DNA of 64,000 bases. Source: Ursus arctos. Taxonomy: Eukaryota; Chordata; Mammalia; Carnivora; Ursidae. Position 1 is the stretch's first letter. Every line of letters starts with the position of its first letter. Both the position numbers and the translations under genes were made by a program. The stretch is from assembly GCF_023065955.2 (NCBI RefSeq), contig NW_026622808.1, positions 32,128,475 to 32,192,474 on the forward strand, in the 5' to 3' direction. The notes under the pieces were generated by a model that was given only the letters and a program-made list of their open reading frames with translations, was not told the DNA's origin and ran no database searches. Shown here one piece after another: positions 41,781 to 53,052 of the stretch.

Positions 41781-43300
41781 TCCGGGGAACCCCACCCCAG
41801 CTTCTCCTGCCTGGCCCTCCACTCAAGCCCGGGTGCTGCGACCCGTTCGACCTCCCGAAGGAGCGCTCCGTCCGCGGCCCAACGGCAGAGCCCGTGTCCT
41901 GCGCCCTGGTCCTGAGCGTCCCCGCCACGCCGGGAGAGTGGGTCCTGACCTACTAACGGTAGCGTAGTCCCATTGTTGCATCTCACTGATCCAACACTTG
42001 GAGGCGCCCGCGGGGGCCGGTCTCCTTGGTGTCCGCAGGCCGCATGATCCCTCTCCAGGGAGTCCCTAATGCAGCCGCACGCACAGAAACCAGGTTGGCC
42101 GTTCCCCAGTCCAAAGTCCTCCCGTCCTAGTTGCCCACCCACCTCCTCTCTTCACTAGCTTCTTTCTACTCCTCTAATGTGGGTCTCTGCATATGGTTTC
42201 CTCTGCCTGGGACTCATTTCCCTCCCTCACAGCATATGGTCATCAGGGTCCCAGTCGCTGTCACATTGCTTTCTTTATAGGACTTACAACTCCAAATTCT
42301 TATTTCTGAGCAGACAGGAGAGCTGGTGAGGGTGAGGAGGGGCGTGCTTTGTGGCCGTAAGAGCTTGTTTGACCCTGCACACCTTTTCTAGTCAGCCCTG
42401 ACCTGTCCTTGATGTCCTGAGAGAGGGAGGGACCCAGGGGAGAGGCCCGAAGGGTCCTGGGGGTTTCCTATTCCTGTCCGGGTACTGGTCCAGCCACATT
42501 CCCCACTGGAAGCCTGGGCCCAGGGTACAGGAGGTGTGGGCACAAACAGGCCAGTGTACACAGTTGGCATTTTGGGACATAGCGCACATAGGCATAGTGG
42601 GCCTTGGAAAGGAGGTGCTGGGAGTTTCAGGGAGGTGTGGGTCTGCTGGAACTGGACATCAAGACCCTACTTTCTTGGCATTGGGTCTGTGCCCTTCTCC
42701 CTGGTGTCTGTTCTGCAGTTCAAGACCACCTGCCACACCTCCCAGAACCCTCCTAGTGAAGAAGTAGCTCTTAGGGACTGCCTTGGCTAGAGCTGGGTAG
42801 ATGAGACTGGCGTAGTTGTGGTGGGTAGCAGTGGTGACATGTGGTGTGGTTAAGAGGAACACCTTTTCTCACTGGAACCCCCCACCTCCTAGGACCTTTT
42901 ACTGTGGAGCCCATGGCTGCCAATAGACCAGAGCCTGACAGCTACCTGAGGCCCCGGTTTGGCTCTAGGACATCTGAAATCACAGCGCAGGAGCTGAATC
43001 CAAGGTCTGGCACATATGCTGCCCAACTATGTCTTAAGCTGCATGGAGGGCAGGGAAAAGACCTATATCAAGAAGTCAAGTAGTTCTTTGCTTGGGGGTG
43101 CTGGGACACTAAGCCAGCACAGACCCCAAAGAGACCTAAGGGCCCAGCCAAGAAGCTGTGGTTTTAGGTCTATGAGGTGGGGGCAGTAGCAAGGAGAATA
43201 TTCCTGGGCTAGGGTGGAGGAGATAGCATGTGTGAGGCTTCTGAGGGTTGGGAAGGGGGCTGGCTGCCTGCCCCTGGTAAGAACGACAGCAGCACTGTGT
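41781..43300. other. NCKIPSD-IP6K2 intergenic gap
   Basis: About 1.5 kb between the NCKIPSD promoter and the IP6K2 3' end. Unique sequence; no CAN-SINE, RNA gene or credible reading frame is seen. Confidence 0.7.
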
Positions 43301-43318
43301 ACAATTAACAAAAAGATT

Positions 43319-43324
43319 TGTATT
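43319..43324 (-). terminator. IP6K2: Possible IP6K2 poly(A) signal (variant AATACA)
   Basis: No AATAAA is present downstream of the IP6K2 stop. AATACA about 250 bases after the stop, followed by a U-rich stretch (TTTTTGTTAATTG), is the best candidate. Confidence 0.35.
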
Positions 43325-43572
43325 AGAACATTTACACTCAGGGAAGAAAGAGGTATCTGCATCATCAAATGTGGAATGTTGAAGAAATAGTTAAAATAAA
43401 TAAGACTCCGAACGCGGTTGGGGCTGGCTCAGGCTGGGACTCACAGAGGCCTCTGCACATCAGCTCCAGGCTGCAGGGGCCAACGGCCTGGCCATACTGG
43501 CCTCCTCCCCGACGCAGCACAGCTGTGCCTGGGACACAGAGAGTCTCTCAAGTGCTGGTGCGGCCAGCAAGT

Positions 43573-44073
43573 TCACTCCCCGCTTTCCTCACTTATCTCT
43601 GTGACAATGTCTATCAGGCTCTGGAGCCCAAAGATATAGCCAGCATCCTGGCCCTCATGTACCACGCTGTCCTCGCCATACAGCCTGCAGGTGGTGTGTG
43701 CAAAGTCGATCATGCGCACGTCCACTGAGCTGGTGCCGATGGGCTTGTAGGCGTAGGCACCAGCAGACTCGTCAGCTGACTCCTCTGACAGGTCCTCCAA
43801 GTCCTCAGCATCTGAGTCCAGGGCCACCTCAGGCCATTCCTTGCCATCATAGATGACCAGTAGGGAGCTTGAGTAGAAGCGGTAGGACTCCTGTCGCTCC
43901 AAAATGGCCTTGAGCTCAGTCAGCTTCTTAAGCACAGGGCCCAGGAGCTCACGGCGCAGGTACCGACCATTGTGGAAAAACTGGAAAAGTGCCTCCTTGA
44001 AGCCCTGCACCGATAGCTTCCGTCCATGGTACTTGTTCATGAACATAAGCTGCCCACTGCCTGCCTGGTACAC
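43573..44073 (-). CDS. IP6K2: IP6K2 last coding exon
   Basis: A 501-nt exon, residues about 260-425: [35 protein letters not shown], acidic [35 protein letters not shown] and a [18 protein letters not shown] end with TGA. Confidence 0.97.
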   Translation of the reverse strand: MYQAGSGQLMFMNKYHGRKLSVQGFKEALFQFFHNGRYLRRELLGPVLKKLTELKAILERQESYRFYSSSLLVIYDGKEWPEVALDSDAEDLEDLSEESADESAGAYAYKPIGTSSVDVRMIDFAHTTCRLYGEDSVVHEGQDAGYIFGLQSLIDIVTEISEESGE

Positions 44074-47000
44074 CTGTGGGAGGGAGACCAGCAGGTTAGG
44101 TACTGACAGCCAACTCAAAGCCTGAACCCTGGGGAACAGCAAGATGACAGCCCTGGATCAGCTCCTTGAACCTGTGAAGTACACCAGTCACACAAGACAC
44201 TATCCTCTCTGATCAACCGCCACTCAGGATGCAGCCCTCTGACCTGGTTCTGTCCACAGACCCCTGCTTAGTGTATAGGTTGGTGGAGAGGGCCTAACCT
44301 CCTTGCCTTTATTCCCGCTCCTGTCCAGAGGCTCTGGACTCAGTCAACCAGGTCAGCCCCAGAGGGTTCACCCAAGCATGCATGCTTTTATCCTAACCAG
44401 AAAGCGTTAGGAAGCATTAGGAAGTCATGCTGGAATCTTGAGAAAACAGGACTATGCCAGGGTTCGGGAGCGGCAGCTACTGGATGCCCCAGCCAGCCCA
44501 TGCTATGTCCCACCAGTCCCCTCACCTGCATGCCACACACACGGACACCGATGACTGCAGATGTGCTCTGCTGGCACTTGCGGATCTGGTTGGCTGCCTT
44601 CTCCTCTGAAGCATCGTCTCCGTGCTGGCGGGTACCCATCTTGAGGTCCAGGACACAAGGCACCTCATAGCGGGAAGTCAGGTTTTCCAGTAAGATGAAT
44701 TCTGAGTGGTTAAGGACTATCCTCGCTCTGAAGAGAAGGTGCTGCTGCATGGGGCGCCTTGGCAGTCCCGGGGCACAATGCCTGTACACAATGCCTCAAA
44801 GAAGCCTGAGTCCACAGAGGGCCCCATCAGTCCTGCTATCCCACCATGTGGAGAGCCCAAGGCTGACTAGAGGGCTAAAAGGCATATTCAGCTCTTGACA
44901 GGGAACTGCCTGGGTCTAGACTCAACACAGGCCTGGGCTTCCCGCAGCCTGGGAGACACACACACACCATTTCCTGACTCGGCGAGGTATGGGAAGAGGG
45001 TTCCACACCAAACTGTCCTAAGTTATAAACAGAACATTAAATAAGTAAATCCTGTAGCCTTATATGTGAATTGGAAATAACTACATGAACTCATGAAAAA
45101 TTTTCTCTTTAAAATATATGTGTATTGGGGTGCCTGGGTGGCTTAGTCAGTTAAGCGTCTGCCTTCGGCTCAGGTCGTGATTCCAGGATCCTGGGATGGA
45201 GTCCCTCATCAGGCTGTCTGCTCAGTGGGGAGCCTGCTTCTCCCTCTCCCTACTTGTGCTCTGTCAAATAAATAAAATCTTTAATAAATAAATAAATGTG
45301 TATTTTCCTGCTGTGTGGTCTAGAAACTATGACCTGCTAGATGTATGAGCACCCCTAGCACCAGACCAGTTTTCCTGGGGTGGGGATTGGTGAACTATGG
45401 CTCCCTACTTGTTGTATGGCCTGTAAACTAGAAATCGTTCTTAAATTTTTAAGTTATCAAAAAATATATATAATGCTTCATGACACAGGGAGATTAAATG
45501 ATATGCAAATCTTGGTGACCATAGTTTTATTGGGATACGGTCCCGCTCATTCATTTACATTATTATCTATGGCTACTTTCATGCCACAATGGCAGAGCTG
45601 TGACAGACTGTAAAGCCTGCAAAGCCTAAAACATTTACTATTTGGCCCCCTACTGAAAAGGTCTGTAACTCCTGCCTTAGAGGAATGAGGAACTCACATC
45701 TGGAGTAGGAAACATACATGACTCTGGACCATCTTTTTATACCAGAAAGTAAGACAGCCATCACAGACTACCGTGACTGTGCCAGAAGGACTCAAGAGCC
45801 TATTTTAAAAGACCAAACGTGGGACAATTTGCGCATCAGTAAAGATAAAAACTGCAATGGACTAAACCACAGCAAGTATGTTTAAATTCACAGATTCATA
45901 ATGATACTGAAACTCACTGGTCACCTTTGGAGGATGTCGAAAAACCCACCCATTATTCCAAGTATTCAGTAAATAAAGGAAAAGAAACATTTAATCTGCC
46001 TTTCCTATATCAACTATACCTCAGGATAAGCATATCGTTGATGGGAAAAAGTTTATCTTTACAGACTCCAGCTAAGAAGGAATGACAAAATTAGAAAACT
46101 GCCTAGTGGAAAAATGGACCTAAGGCAACAGCAATACAGGAGAGAAAGACAAACAGTGCACTGCCGATGGCCAATACCATCTCAGAAGGATTCCTGCCCC
46201 TACCCCACAACTGAACCTCAATCTGATCAAGCCTGGAAATCAAACTATCAACTTAATGGAAACAGAGGGAAAAGAGTAACCTGTAAAAGACATCACAGGA
46301 ATGTAATCGGTAAAATCCAGATGGTGGGAAACTTTAGAAGACCTAGTTTCTTTCTTGTTTTTAAGATTGATTTACTTATTAGGGGTGGGGAGAAGCAGAA
46401 GGAGAGGCAGAGAGAGTCTCAAGCAGACTGTCCGCTGAGCACAGAGCCCGACCTGGGGCTTGATCTCACGATCCTGAGATCAGGACCTGAGCTGAAACCA
46501 AGAGTCAGCCGCTTAATCAACTGCACCACCCAGATACCCTGAAGACCTACTTTCTTTGACAAGAAATTTCCGAGAAGAAAAAACAGAAAGGGTATTTAAA
46601 AAGACTTAAACATTTCGACCAAATGCGACATGTGAATCTCACCTGGATCCCCATTCAAGCAATCCATCAGTAAAAACAGATTTTTAAGACAATTAGGAAA
46701 ATGTGGACACAAACTAGATATTTGATACTAAGGAATCACTGTCTACTTTCAAGGAGCAAGAATGGTAATAATGTCTTAAAATATCCTTCTCCTAGAGATG
46801 CATGCTGTGGTGTGTGCAGGTGGCAATGATCCAGGAGACACTTCAGAAAGAGCTCGGCTGGGGGTGCGAAGTGTAAGAAGACAGTCATGGCAGGAGTCGG
46901 ACTTAAGTGAGTTAACTGCCGCACCTGGGTCACTGGTACTTATAACTTCAAAGTATTATTCTATGTTTAACATGTTTAAAATATCCCCTAGTAGAAAAAA

Positions 47001-50000
47001 GAAAAACCTTCTGCTCCGTTAGCTCTGCTGGAAGCTGGAGGTTGCTAGGCCCCTGTGCAGTAGTGCAAAGAATTCTAGCTTTTTTCCCTCCTGTCTCTGT
47101 ATATTGGGCTCAGAGATTATGCCGTGTCTCTATGTGAATATGGACAGTTAGCATTTACCAACACGTACCTGTCTCCTTACTCTTGTTTAAACCTTTTAAA
47201 AAATGGGGTTATGAAGGTCAGCAAAGGGTAGGTTTGAGATGTTTGGGTGGGTTAAGTGGGCATTTTGACAACATGGCTTCTCCTTTGGCATGTTTAATGG
47301 TGATGTTTAACGGAGATCCTTGCAGTTTAAGATGACGCTTCAAAATAAAACTCACTCCTAATGATGACTTCAGCCCTGCCACTCCATGGGAGAATCAGCA
47401 GAACCCGTAGGATCTTATTTGGAATTGACATTCTCTATTGTAATTTTGTTGTTTATTTTTACATTTTCTTTTTATTTCACTGGAAAGGAAAGATGCTGCT
47501 CAGTTTTAAACGTTAAAAGTGTACAAGTTGCTTTGTTACAGTAAAACTGAATGTGTAAAAATAAATAAAATATCCCCTAGTAAAAAGTTAAAAATAAATA
47601 AAACATACTCAATTCTGAGGAATTTCCTGCCCCCCATGAGATTAAAAAAAGAAAGAAATCAGTGAAACATAGCTTAATGGGTTAGAAGGGGAAAAAAGAA
47701 AGGCCCCCGTGCTACTCTTCATGTGTCAGCACCCACCTGCCACCCCACCCCTGGCAGGTAAGCAGGGGACTTCTGAGAACACGAACCAGGCCCTTGCACT
47801 CTAGGGTAAGCCGCCCTGATGCAGGCTGGTCCCTCCATGAGGTGCCCCTCACCTGCCTCCCCACCATCTATGTTCCCAGACCAGCCCCCGTTCCTGTGGG
47901 AACAGATATCTGCCCATGGCTACTGCACAGGGTGCCCTGGCATAACTATGGCTAGAAAACAAACCCAACTTCTCTGAGCTCTTGGGATCTCACCCATCCT
48001 CCCCTCTCCCCAAGGCAGAGATACTCTGTGAACAAAGGATACTGTACTGGTTCCGATGTTTTGCATTCTCCTTCATTCTCTGTAACTGTTGCTGGTGACA
48101 CTTCATGCTCCAAGGGTTGTAGTGTTTAAGTTGGGAACTGACATTCCCTTTTTTCTCTACACTGTAGTACAAGACTTCAGATTTCTTTAACCACTCAAAT
48201 TCTTCTTCTAATTTATGGCTGTAAGGAGACAAGAAGCCAATAAATCACAATGTCTTATCAAAATTCAGGGCCAAAGAGGCACGAAAGAACTTCTGGAGTG
48301 ATGGGAAGTTTGAGATCTTGATGTGGTGGTGGTTTCAGTGTACACATTAAACACTTCGAATAGATACATTTTATTGTTAAGTGTATTATACATCAAGAAA
48401 GTTGATTTTTAAAAAATTAAGGGCCCAGCTCAGTTTTTTCTACAGTAAGGAAAACCTAAGATGCAAGAACAGTCTCTGCCTCCACTCCTGCACCCCCACC
48501 ACTCCCTCCCAAGCAGGCTTTACTACCCTCTTCTTCCAGGCAGTAACACCCCCCGGCTTCTAATGCATGCAGGTTCCCGGATTCCAAATGCTGGAGACTG
48601 GGAAAAGCTGAATTGAAATCCCATGGGAATAAGCCAACCTACTTAGCTGCATTATAAATGCTTCAATTTATATATATTATTTATATTTTTACAAGCTCTG
48701 CCAAGGGGTGACACCTGGAAGGCTCTGTATAGGTGAATCCTACATTTCAGGGATACCCAACTGACCATTTTGTCTCTCACCATCAGTGAACAACCTGAGG
48801 TGATGGGATGGCTCCTGTCTTGGTCACTGCTGCATCCCCAGGACGCAGCACAGGGCCTGGCGCAGGGCAGCTGCAGAGGCAATGAGTGACTAAAACTCTC
48901 TTATGGCTGCCACTGTAGCTGTTTATCCAAAGTGGCATAATTTAATCCAGAGTCTTTTTTTTTTTTTTTTACCTTACATGATTAAGCTTTATTTCAAAAT
49001 AAATTAACTAGTAGGTTATATCCTAACAAAAGGCTAATAACATTTATAAGGTAGAATAAACAACAAATTGGATGACTTCAGGGAGAGAGAGAATCCTAAG
49101 CACGCTCCATGCATAGCGTAGAGCCCTACATGGGGCTCTGTCTCACAACCCTGGGATCATGACCTGAGCCAAAATTAAGAGTTTGAAACTTAACTGACTG
49201 AGCCACCCAGGAGCTTCATGTCTGTATTAATGTGGATTTGGGTGATATGGTACAAATCGGATTCATTGTTAAGTCTGTACTTCCCTTTGTTTATAACTTC
49301 CCTTTAAAAATCAATTCCTAGGGGTGCCTGGGTGGCTCAATCAGTTAAGCATCTGACTTTTGATCTTAGCTCGGGTCTTGATCTCAGGGTTGTGAATTCA
49401 AGCCCCGCGTTGGGCTCCACACTGGGCATGAAGCCTACCTAAAAAGATTAAAATAAAATAATAAAATAAAATAAAATAAAAATCAATTCCTAGACTTAGG
49501 ATATATTTTCAAAGGCCAAATTGCACTTTAAAAATTTGTTTAAAGGTACATTTTTATGGGGGCGCCTGGGTGGCTCAGTCGGTTAAGTGTCTGCCTTCAG
49601 CTCAGGTCACGATCTCAGGGTCCTGGGATCAAGCTCCAGGTCATCGGGCTCCCTGCTCCTCGGGGAGTCTGCTTCTCCCTCTCCCTTTGCCCCTCCCCCT
49701 GTCTACCCCTAACTCATGTTCTCTCTCAAATAAAGAAATGAAATCTTTAATAAAAATAAAAGGTATTTTTATGAAGCTTTCCATAAATTTGGTAAAAGTC
49801 TTTTTTTTTTTTTTTTTAAGATTTTATTTATTTACTTGACAGAGAGACAGCCAGCGAGAGAAGGAACACAGGCAGGGGGAGTGGGAGAGGAAGAAGCAGG
49901 CTCCCAGCCGAGGAGCCCGATGTGGGGCTTGATCCCAGAACACCGAGATCACGCCCTGAGCCAAAGGCAGACGCTTAAGGACTGCGCTACCCAGGCGCCC

Positions 50001-53000
50001 CTAAAAGTCATTTTTATTTTAGAAAGTGCATTAAACTCCCTTTTTGTACACACCCAACCTATATTTGAAAAATCAAGTGATTATCTTTTGTCCTAACTGC
50101 AAAATATGAAAGAAATGTGATTTCTGGGGCGCCTGGGTGGCTCAGTTGGTTAAGTGTCCAACTCTTGGTTTCAGCTCAGGTCATGATCTCAGGGTCGAGA
50201 GATGAGCCCAGCATAGGCTTCCACACCCAGCAGGGAGTCTGCTTGAGATTCTCTCTCTACCTCTCCCTCTGCTCCACCCCGCTGCACACTCATGTGTGCT
50301 TGTGCACTCTCTCTCTAAATAAATAAATCTTTTTTTTTAAAGAAAAGTAAAAAAATAAAAGAAACGTGATCTTTCTATAATCCAGAGGTAACCTCAGTGC
50401 TGAAGAGATAAGTGGCCTTGCCTTTGAGCTTCACCTGTAATACATTAGGAAGTCTAGTACATCTTTTCCATTTTCTATTTCAAAAATACTGATCTTAAAA
50501 GGCTAATATTTAACACAAACTTCAAAAGTGTAACCCAGAATCACCAAAGAGAAGCTGCCATGTGGGAACTAGTGACAAGGCACCTACTAAGTCCATTGTT
50601 TGAGTCCCTAGCTCCAGGGGACTGGGCTGTAACTAAGATCCCGGGACACCTCCCCTTCCACGGAGTACAGGGTTCCCCCCTCAGTTTATACCTACCTCTT
50701 CATCTTCTCCTCTTTCCGGTGTTGCCTCACCCAGTCCTTGGGGCTCTTTTCCGTTTCCAGAACGTGATGTTTTTTGTTTGTCCACCTCAGGAGCTTACTT
50801 TTTGGTTCACAGTCTGAATTGTCTACACTGTCCACAGTTCCATGGTCCCCTTTTAATGGATATGCTATTAAACATAAGTTCCTGTCTTCATCTTCTTCGA
50901 AGCGTACAGACACCACACCTGGAAGGGGGGTGAGGAGCAGAGAGAACTTTCAATTCCAGAGAAGACGTGTTATAAATAACATGATTGTAACATTTGTTTT
51001 TTTCTTACCCTGTTCCTTAGTCTCTATGTTGCCAGAGGCCCCAAACTCATCTGCAAACCTAACAAATATCAAAACAGCTAGAAAAGATGACACCATACAA
51101 GACAAGCGATTAGGGAGTAAACATGGCCGAGAGTCTTCCTCTCTGATGCACTCAACAAGGCAAGAGCCAAAGAATTACAAGACACATTTTTCCATCATTG
51201 AAAATGTTTATTAAGTTTTATGTAATTCTTCTAATCCTAAGAGAGACGTAAAAACATTTGCTCTTTATATCTTCTGGGGATTTTTGATGCCTAAACAGAA
51301 ACTCCGACGGCCTGAGGCTTGCTTTAAAGCAGAGCCTGAACACAGCGGGGGACAAAGGTTTGCCCTGAGGGGTAAGAAGCAGCCAAGGGTTGGGGAAGAC
51401 TGGGCAAGCAAAACAAAATAAAGGAGCAAACAAAAACAAACCACACAGCACAACAGACACCCTAGCAAAGGCTTCTTGCAGCACCCCCACATGGGTAGGC
51501 AACCCGAGCCGTTTGTCCTCAAACATGTTACTTTATTGGTCTTTGCAGTCACAAAAGAACAAAATGAACACAAGGCAAATAAGGTCGGGCCGGGAGCACA
51601 GACGCGTGGTGGCCTTGAAAGCGGCTCTCCCCCCTTGAGTCTCTAGAACCTGCCATGTGTAATTAGACAGTCTTTGAGGAGGGGGCTGTCAGGTGGGAGC
51701 GTTTCAGCAGGTGCCGACGAGTGCCTTACAACCGACTGGCTGAACACCTTTCCTCCCAGGCCTCTCTGGCCCGGGATCACTCAATTTGCTCAGTCCTTGC
51801 TGCCCGCCCGCTTGCTCGCTCGCTCGCTCGCTGCAGGGGAATGCGTGCTCAGAGAGAGATGACACTTCTGAGGTGGTCCCTGGCTCTGGGCGCAGAGGAG
51901 CAGAGGAGCCCGGGTGGGGAATTCAGGGGACCACACTTCCCTGTGGCCTTGGGGAAAGAACCAGGGGGAAAAAGGGGGCAGGGGCGGCCAGCTAACAAGG
52001 GGCCTTTGGCTTTGTCCTGGAAAAAACAACAGAGAAGGACCAAGTGAGGGCCCTCAACTCCCCCACCCCACCCCCCACAACACACATGCATATTCAGAGT
52101 ACAGAGAGAGGCGCCCAGTACATTCTGTCTTCAAAGAGCATGTTTCAACAGTCCCAGAAGAACCTAAGTTGTTCAAGAGTCTTTTGTATAACCAGGCAAT
52201 GTAAATTTAATTTCCTTTAATGGATTCTTTGATTTACAAAATATCCCCCCACCCCAGGAAAGACCACACCATGCTGGTGGTTGCTGATGTCACCCCAAAA
52301 ATGCATTATAAAAAGAAAGAGAGAGTCACCATATGTGAATCAAAGGGTTGCCATAACATTGCAATTCGGGGACATTCCGTAATAGCAAAGGGCTTCGACT
52401 AATCAGCACAAGCCTCCCACTCCTGCATTCCATCTGACTCAACCCTGCTCCCAGCCTACCTAATCACCAGAGCTTCTGGTTTCCTGGAGGACAAAAAGCA
52501 GGCGGCAAGGATTCTGGGTAAAATCCTCCCAAAGTCTTCCCCCGCTGTTCCCCCATGGGGGGGCTATGAGTTACTGTGATCAAGAGACACCTGAACATAA
52601 AACACAACTACACTTCCACCAGAAATAAACTCAAAACAAATCCACAAAACAAAACAATTGAGCAATCTTACCAGGGCTTGCAAACTGAGGGTGTGAGGTG
52701 CTGGGCTGAGGGCCAAGAGGAGGAGGAGGGAAAACACAGAGTGAGGGGAGGGGTGAGGGCTCCCGGGATGGCTGCCCGGGCCTTCCACGGCTGCGCCGCC
52801 TCGCATCTCCTCGCCAGGCGCTGGCGACCCCTATGGCAGCGGGGGCTCACCTTTGTACTGGGGAGTGAATTTGCGCATCTCGGCTGGGAGGGTCTCGTAG
52901 AACTGGTGCTCCCTCGGAACCAGGGGCTTGCATAGAGTCGTCTCGTTGAAGCGGAGAACGCATGAGTGCCCCCCGACCTGGTGGACAAAGGGCTCCAGAA

Positions 53001-53052
53001 GGACGCCCTTGGTGCGGGGCTCCACGTCCATGGCCCTGAAGGCTGGGCTCAT
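43573..53052 (-). CDS. IP6K2: IP6K2, inositol hexakisphosphate kinase 2 (whole coding span, 5 coding exons)
   Basis: This enzyme phosphorylates inositol hexakisphosphate with ATP to 5-diphosphoinositol pentakisphosphate (IP7). It is nuclear/cytoplasmic and linked to apoptosis and p53 signalling (family knowledge). The reconstructed protein is 425 residues, one less than I recall for human, from a Thr deletion in RWTNKKHH. The IPK-family catalytic motif P-x-x-x-D-x-K-x-G is present as PCVLDLKMG (about 215-223). The C-terminal half has [11 protein letters not shown] and the metal-binding MIDFAHTT. Four introns within the coding region are GT-AG and frame-consistent. The start follows a CpG-rich 5' UTR. 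An alternative terminal exon lies in intron 1 of the coding part. Upstream non-coding exons are likely but not placed. Confidence 0.97.
44526..44701 (-). CDS. IP6K2: IP6K2 fourth coding exon (catalytic motif)
   Basis: Encodes [22 protein letters not shown], then [20 protein letters not shown] and [10 protein letters not shown]. It contains the PxxxDxKxG inositol-binding signature. Confidence 0.97.
45127..45296 (+). mobile_element. CAN-SINE
   Basis: GGGGTGCCTGGGTGGCTTAG head, AAATAAATAAAATCTTTAAT tail; short flanks ATGTGTATT repeat on both sides. Confidence 0.92.
45372..45685 (-). mobile_element. Old non-autonomous hAT-type DNA transposon (MER class)
   Basis: It matches the widespread MER pattern: TTTTATTGGGATACGG, CATTCATTTACATTATTATC, ATGGCTACTTTCATGCCACA, AAGCCTAAAACATTTACTAT, TTGGCCCCCTACTGAAAAGG. 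The exact subfamily is uncertain. Confidence 0.6.
46354..46540 (-). mobile_element. CAN-SINE, minus orientation
   Basis: Reverse copy ending GCACCACCCAGATACCCT. Flanked by GAAGACCTAGTTTCTTT / GAAGACCTACTTTCTTT, a 17-bp duplication with one mismatch. Confidence 0.92.
46994..47565 (+). pseudogene. Retroposed mRNA fragment, 5'-truncated, source gene not recognised
   Basis: About 570 bp of unique, 3'-UTR-like sequence ending in AATGTGTAAAAATAAA. It lies between perfect 17-bp direct repeats TAAAATATCCCCTAGTA (46977-46993 and 47566-47582). Target duplication plus an A-rich end is the signature of LINE-1-mediated retroposition. It has no long reading frame, and lies antisense inside an IP6K2 intron. 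Confidence 0.7.
48043..48218 (-). CDS. IP6K2: IP6K2 third coding exon
   Basis: Encodes [40 protein letters not shown] and [18 protein letters not shown]. Donor TACA|gtatcc; acceptor CTCCTTACAG. Confidence 0.96.
49080..49216 (-). mobile_element. CAN-SINE, degenerate
   Basis: Reverse copy: GGGGCTCTGTCTCACAACCC, GATCATGACCTGAGCCAAAA, ACTGACTGAGCCACCCAGGA. Older than its neighbours. Confidence 0.85.
49322..49477 (+). mobile_element. CAN-SINE
   Basis: Flanked by a perfect 16-bp duplication AAAAATCAATTCCTAG (49306-49321 and 49478-49493); tail is an AAATA repeat. Confidence 0.93.
49558..49760 (+). mobile_element. CAN-SINE
   Basis: GGGCGCCTGGGTGGCTCAGT head; flanks AAAGGTACATTTTTATG / AAAGGTATTTTTATG form a decayed duplication. 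Confidence 0.93.
49801..50001 (-). mobile_element. CAN-SINE, minus orientation
   Basis: Starts with a 17-T run plus AAGATTTTATTTATTT and ends CTACCCAGGCGCCCC. Confidence 0.93.
50126..50340 (+). mobile_element. CAN-SINE
   Basis: GGGGCGCCTGGGTGGCTCAG head, AAATAAATAAATC tail with a T/A run. Confidence 0.93.
50696..50918 (-). CDS. IP6K2: IP6K2 second coding exon
   Basis: Encodes [60 protein letters not shown] and [13 protein letters not shown]. One Thr shorter than human in RWT(T)NKK. Confidence 0.96.
51515..52016 (-). CDS. IP6K2: IP6K2 alternative terminal exon (short isoform), coding 51790-52016
   Basis: A good acceptor (GTTTTTTCCAG, 52027-52017) splices in frame from the first coding exon (AAAG + GACAAAGCC). 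It adds about 75 residues starting [20 protein letters not shown] before TGA at 51792-51790, for a 142-residue protein without the kinase core. AATAAA on the minus strand at 51537-51532 gives an intronic poly(A) signal. I recall a short human IP6K2 isoform beginning with the same [10 protein letters not shown] words, which supports use of this exon. Confidence 0.6.
51532..51537 (-). terminator. IP6K2: Poly(A) signal AATAAA of the IP6K2 short isoform
   Basis: Canonical hexamer about 250 bases after the alternative stop codon. Confidence 0.5.
52851..53052 (-). CDS. IP6K2: IP6K2 first coding exon
   Basis: Encodes [40 protein letters not shown] and [16 protein letters not shown] at 53052-53050; donor AAAG|gtgagc. 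Confidence 0.97.

Larger units (their letters stand above)
44702..48042 (-). other. IP6K2: IP6K2 intron with SINEs, DNA transposon and a retrocopy
   Basis: A 3.3-kb intron. It holds CAN-SINEs (45127-45296 and 46354-46540), a hAT-type DNA transposon remnant (about 45372-45685) and a retroposed mRNA fragment (46994-47565). No functional coding sequence. Confidence 0.8.
48219..50695 (-). other. IP6K2: IP6K2 intron packed with CAN-SINEs
   Basis: A 2.48-kb intron. Five SINE copies in both orientations occupy most of 49.08-50.34 kb; 48.2-49.0 kb is unique sequence with a poly-T run near 48957-48972. No gene is seen in it. Confidence 0.8.

Noticed and set aside
41290..42142. Longer minus-strand frames overlapping NCKIPSD exon 1
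   Set aside because: Other frames of the CpG island; the SH3 frame starting at 41501 is the real one.
49558..49760. tRNA-like box A/box B signals in SINE heads
   Set aside because: They belong to tRNA-derived SINEs and do not fold as an intact tRNA gene.
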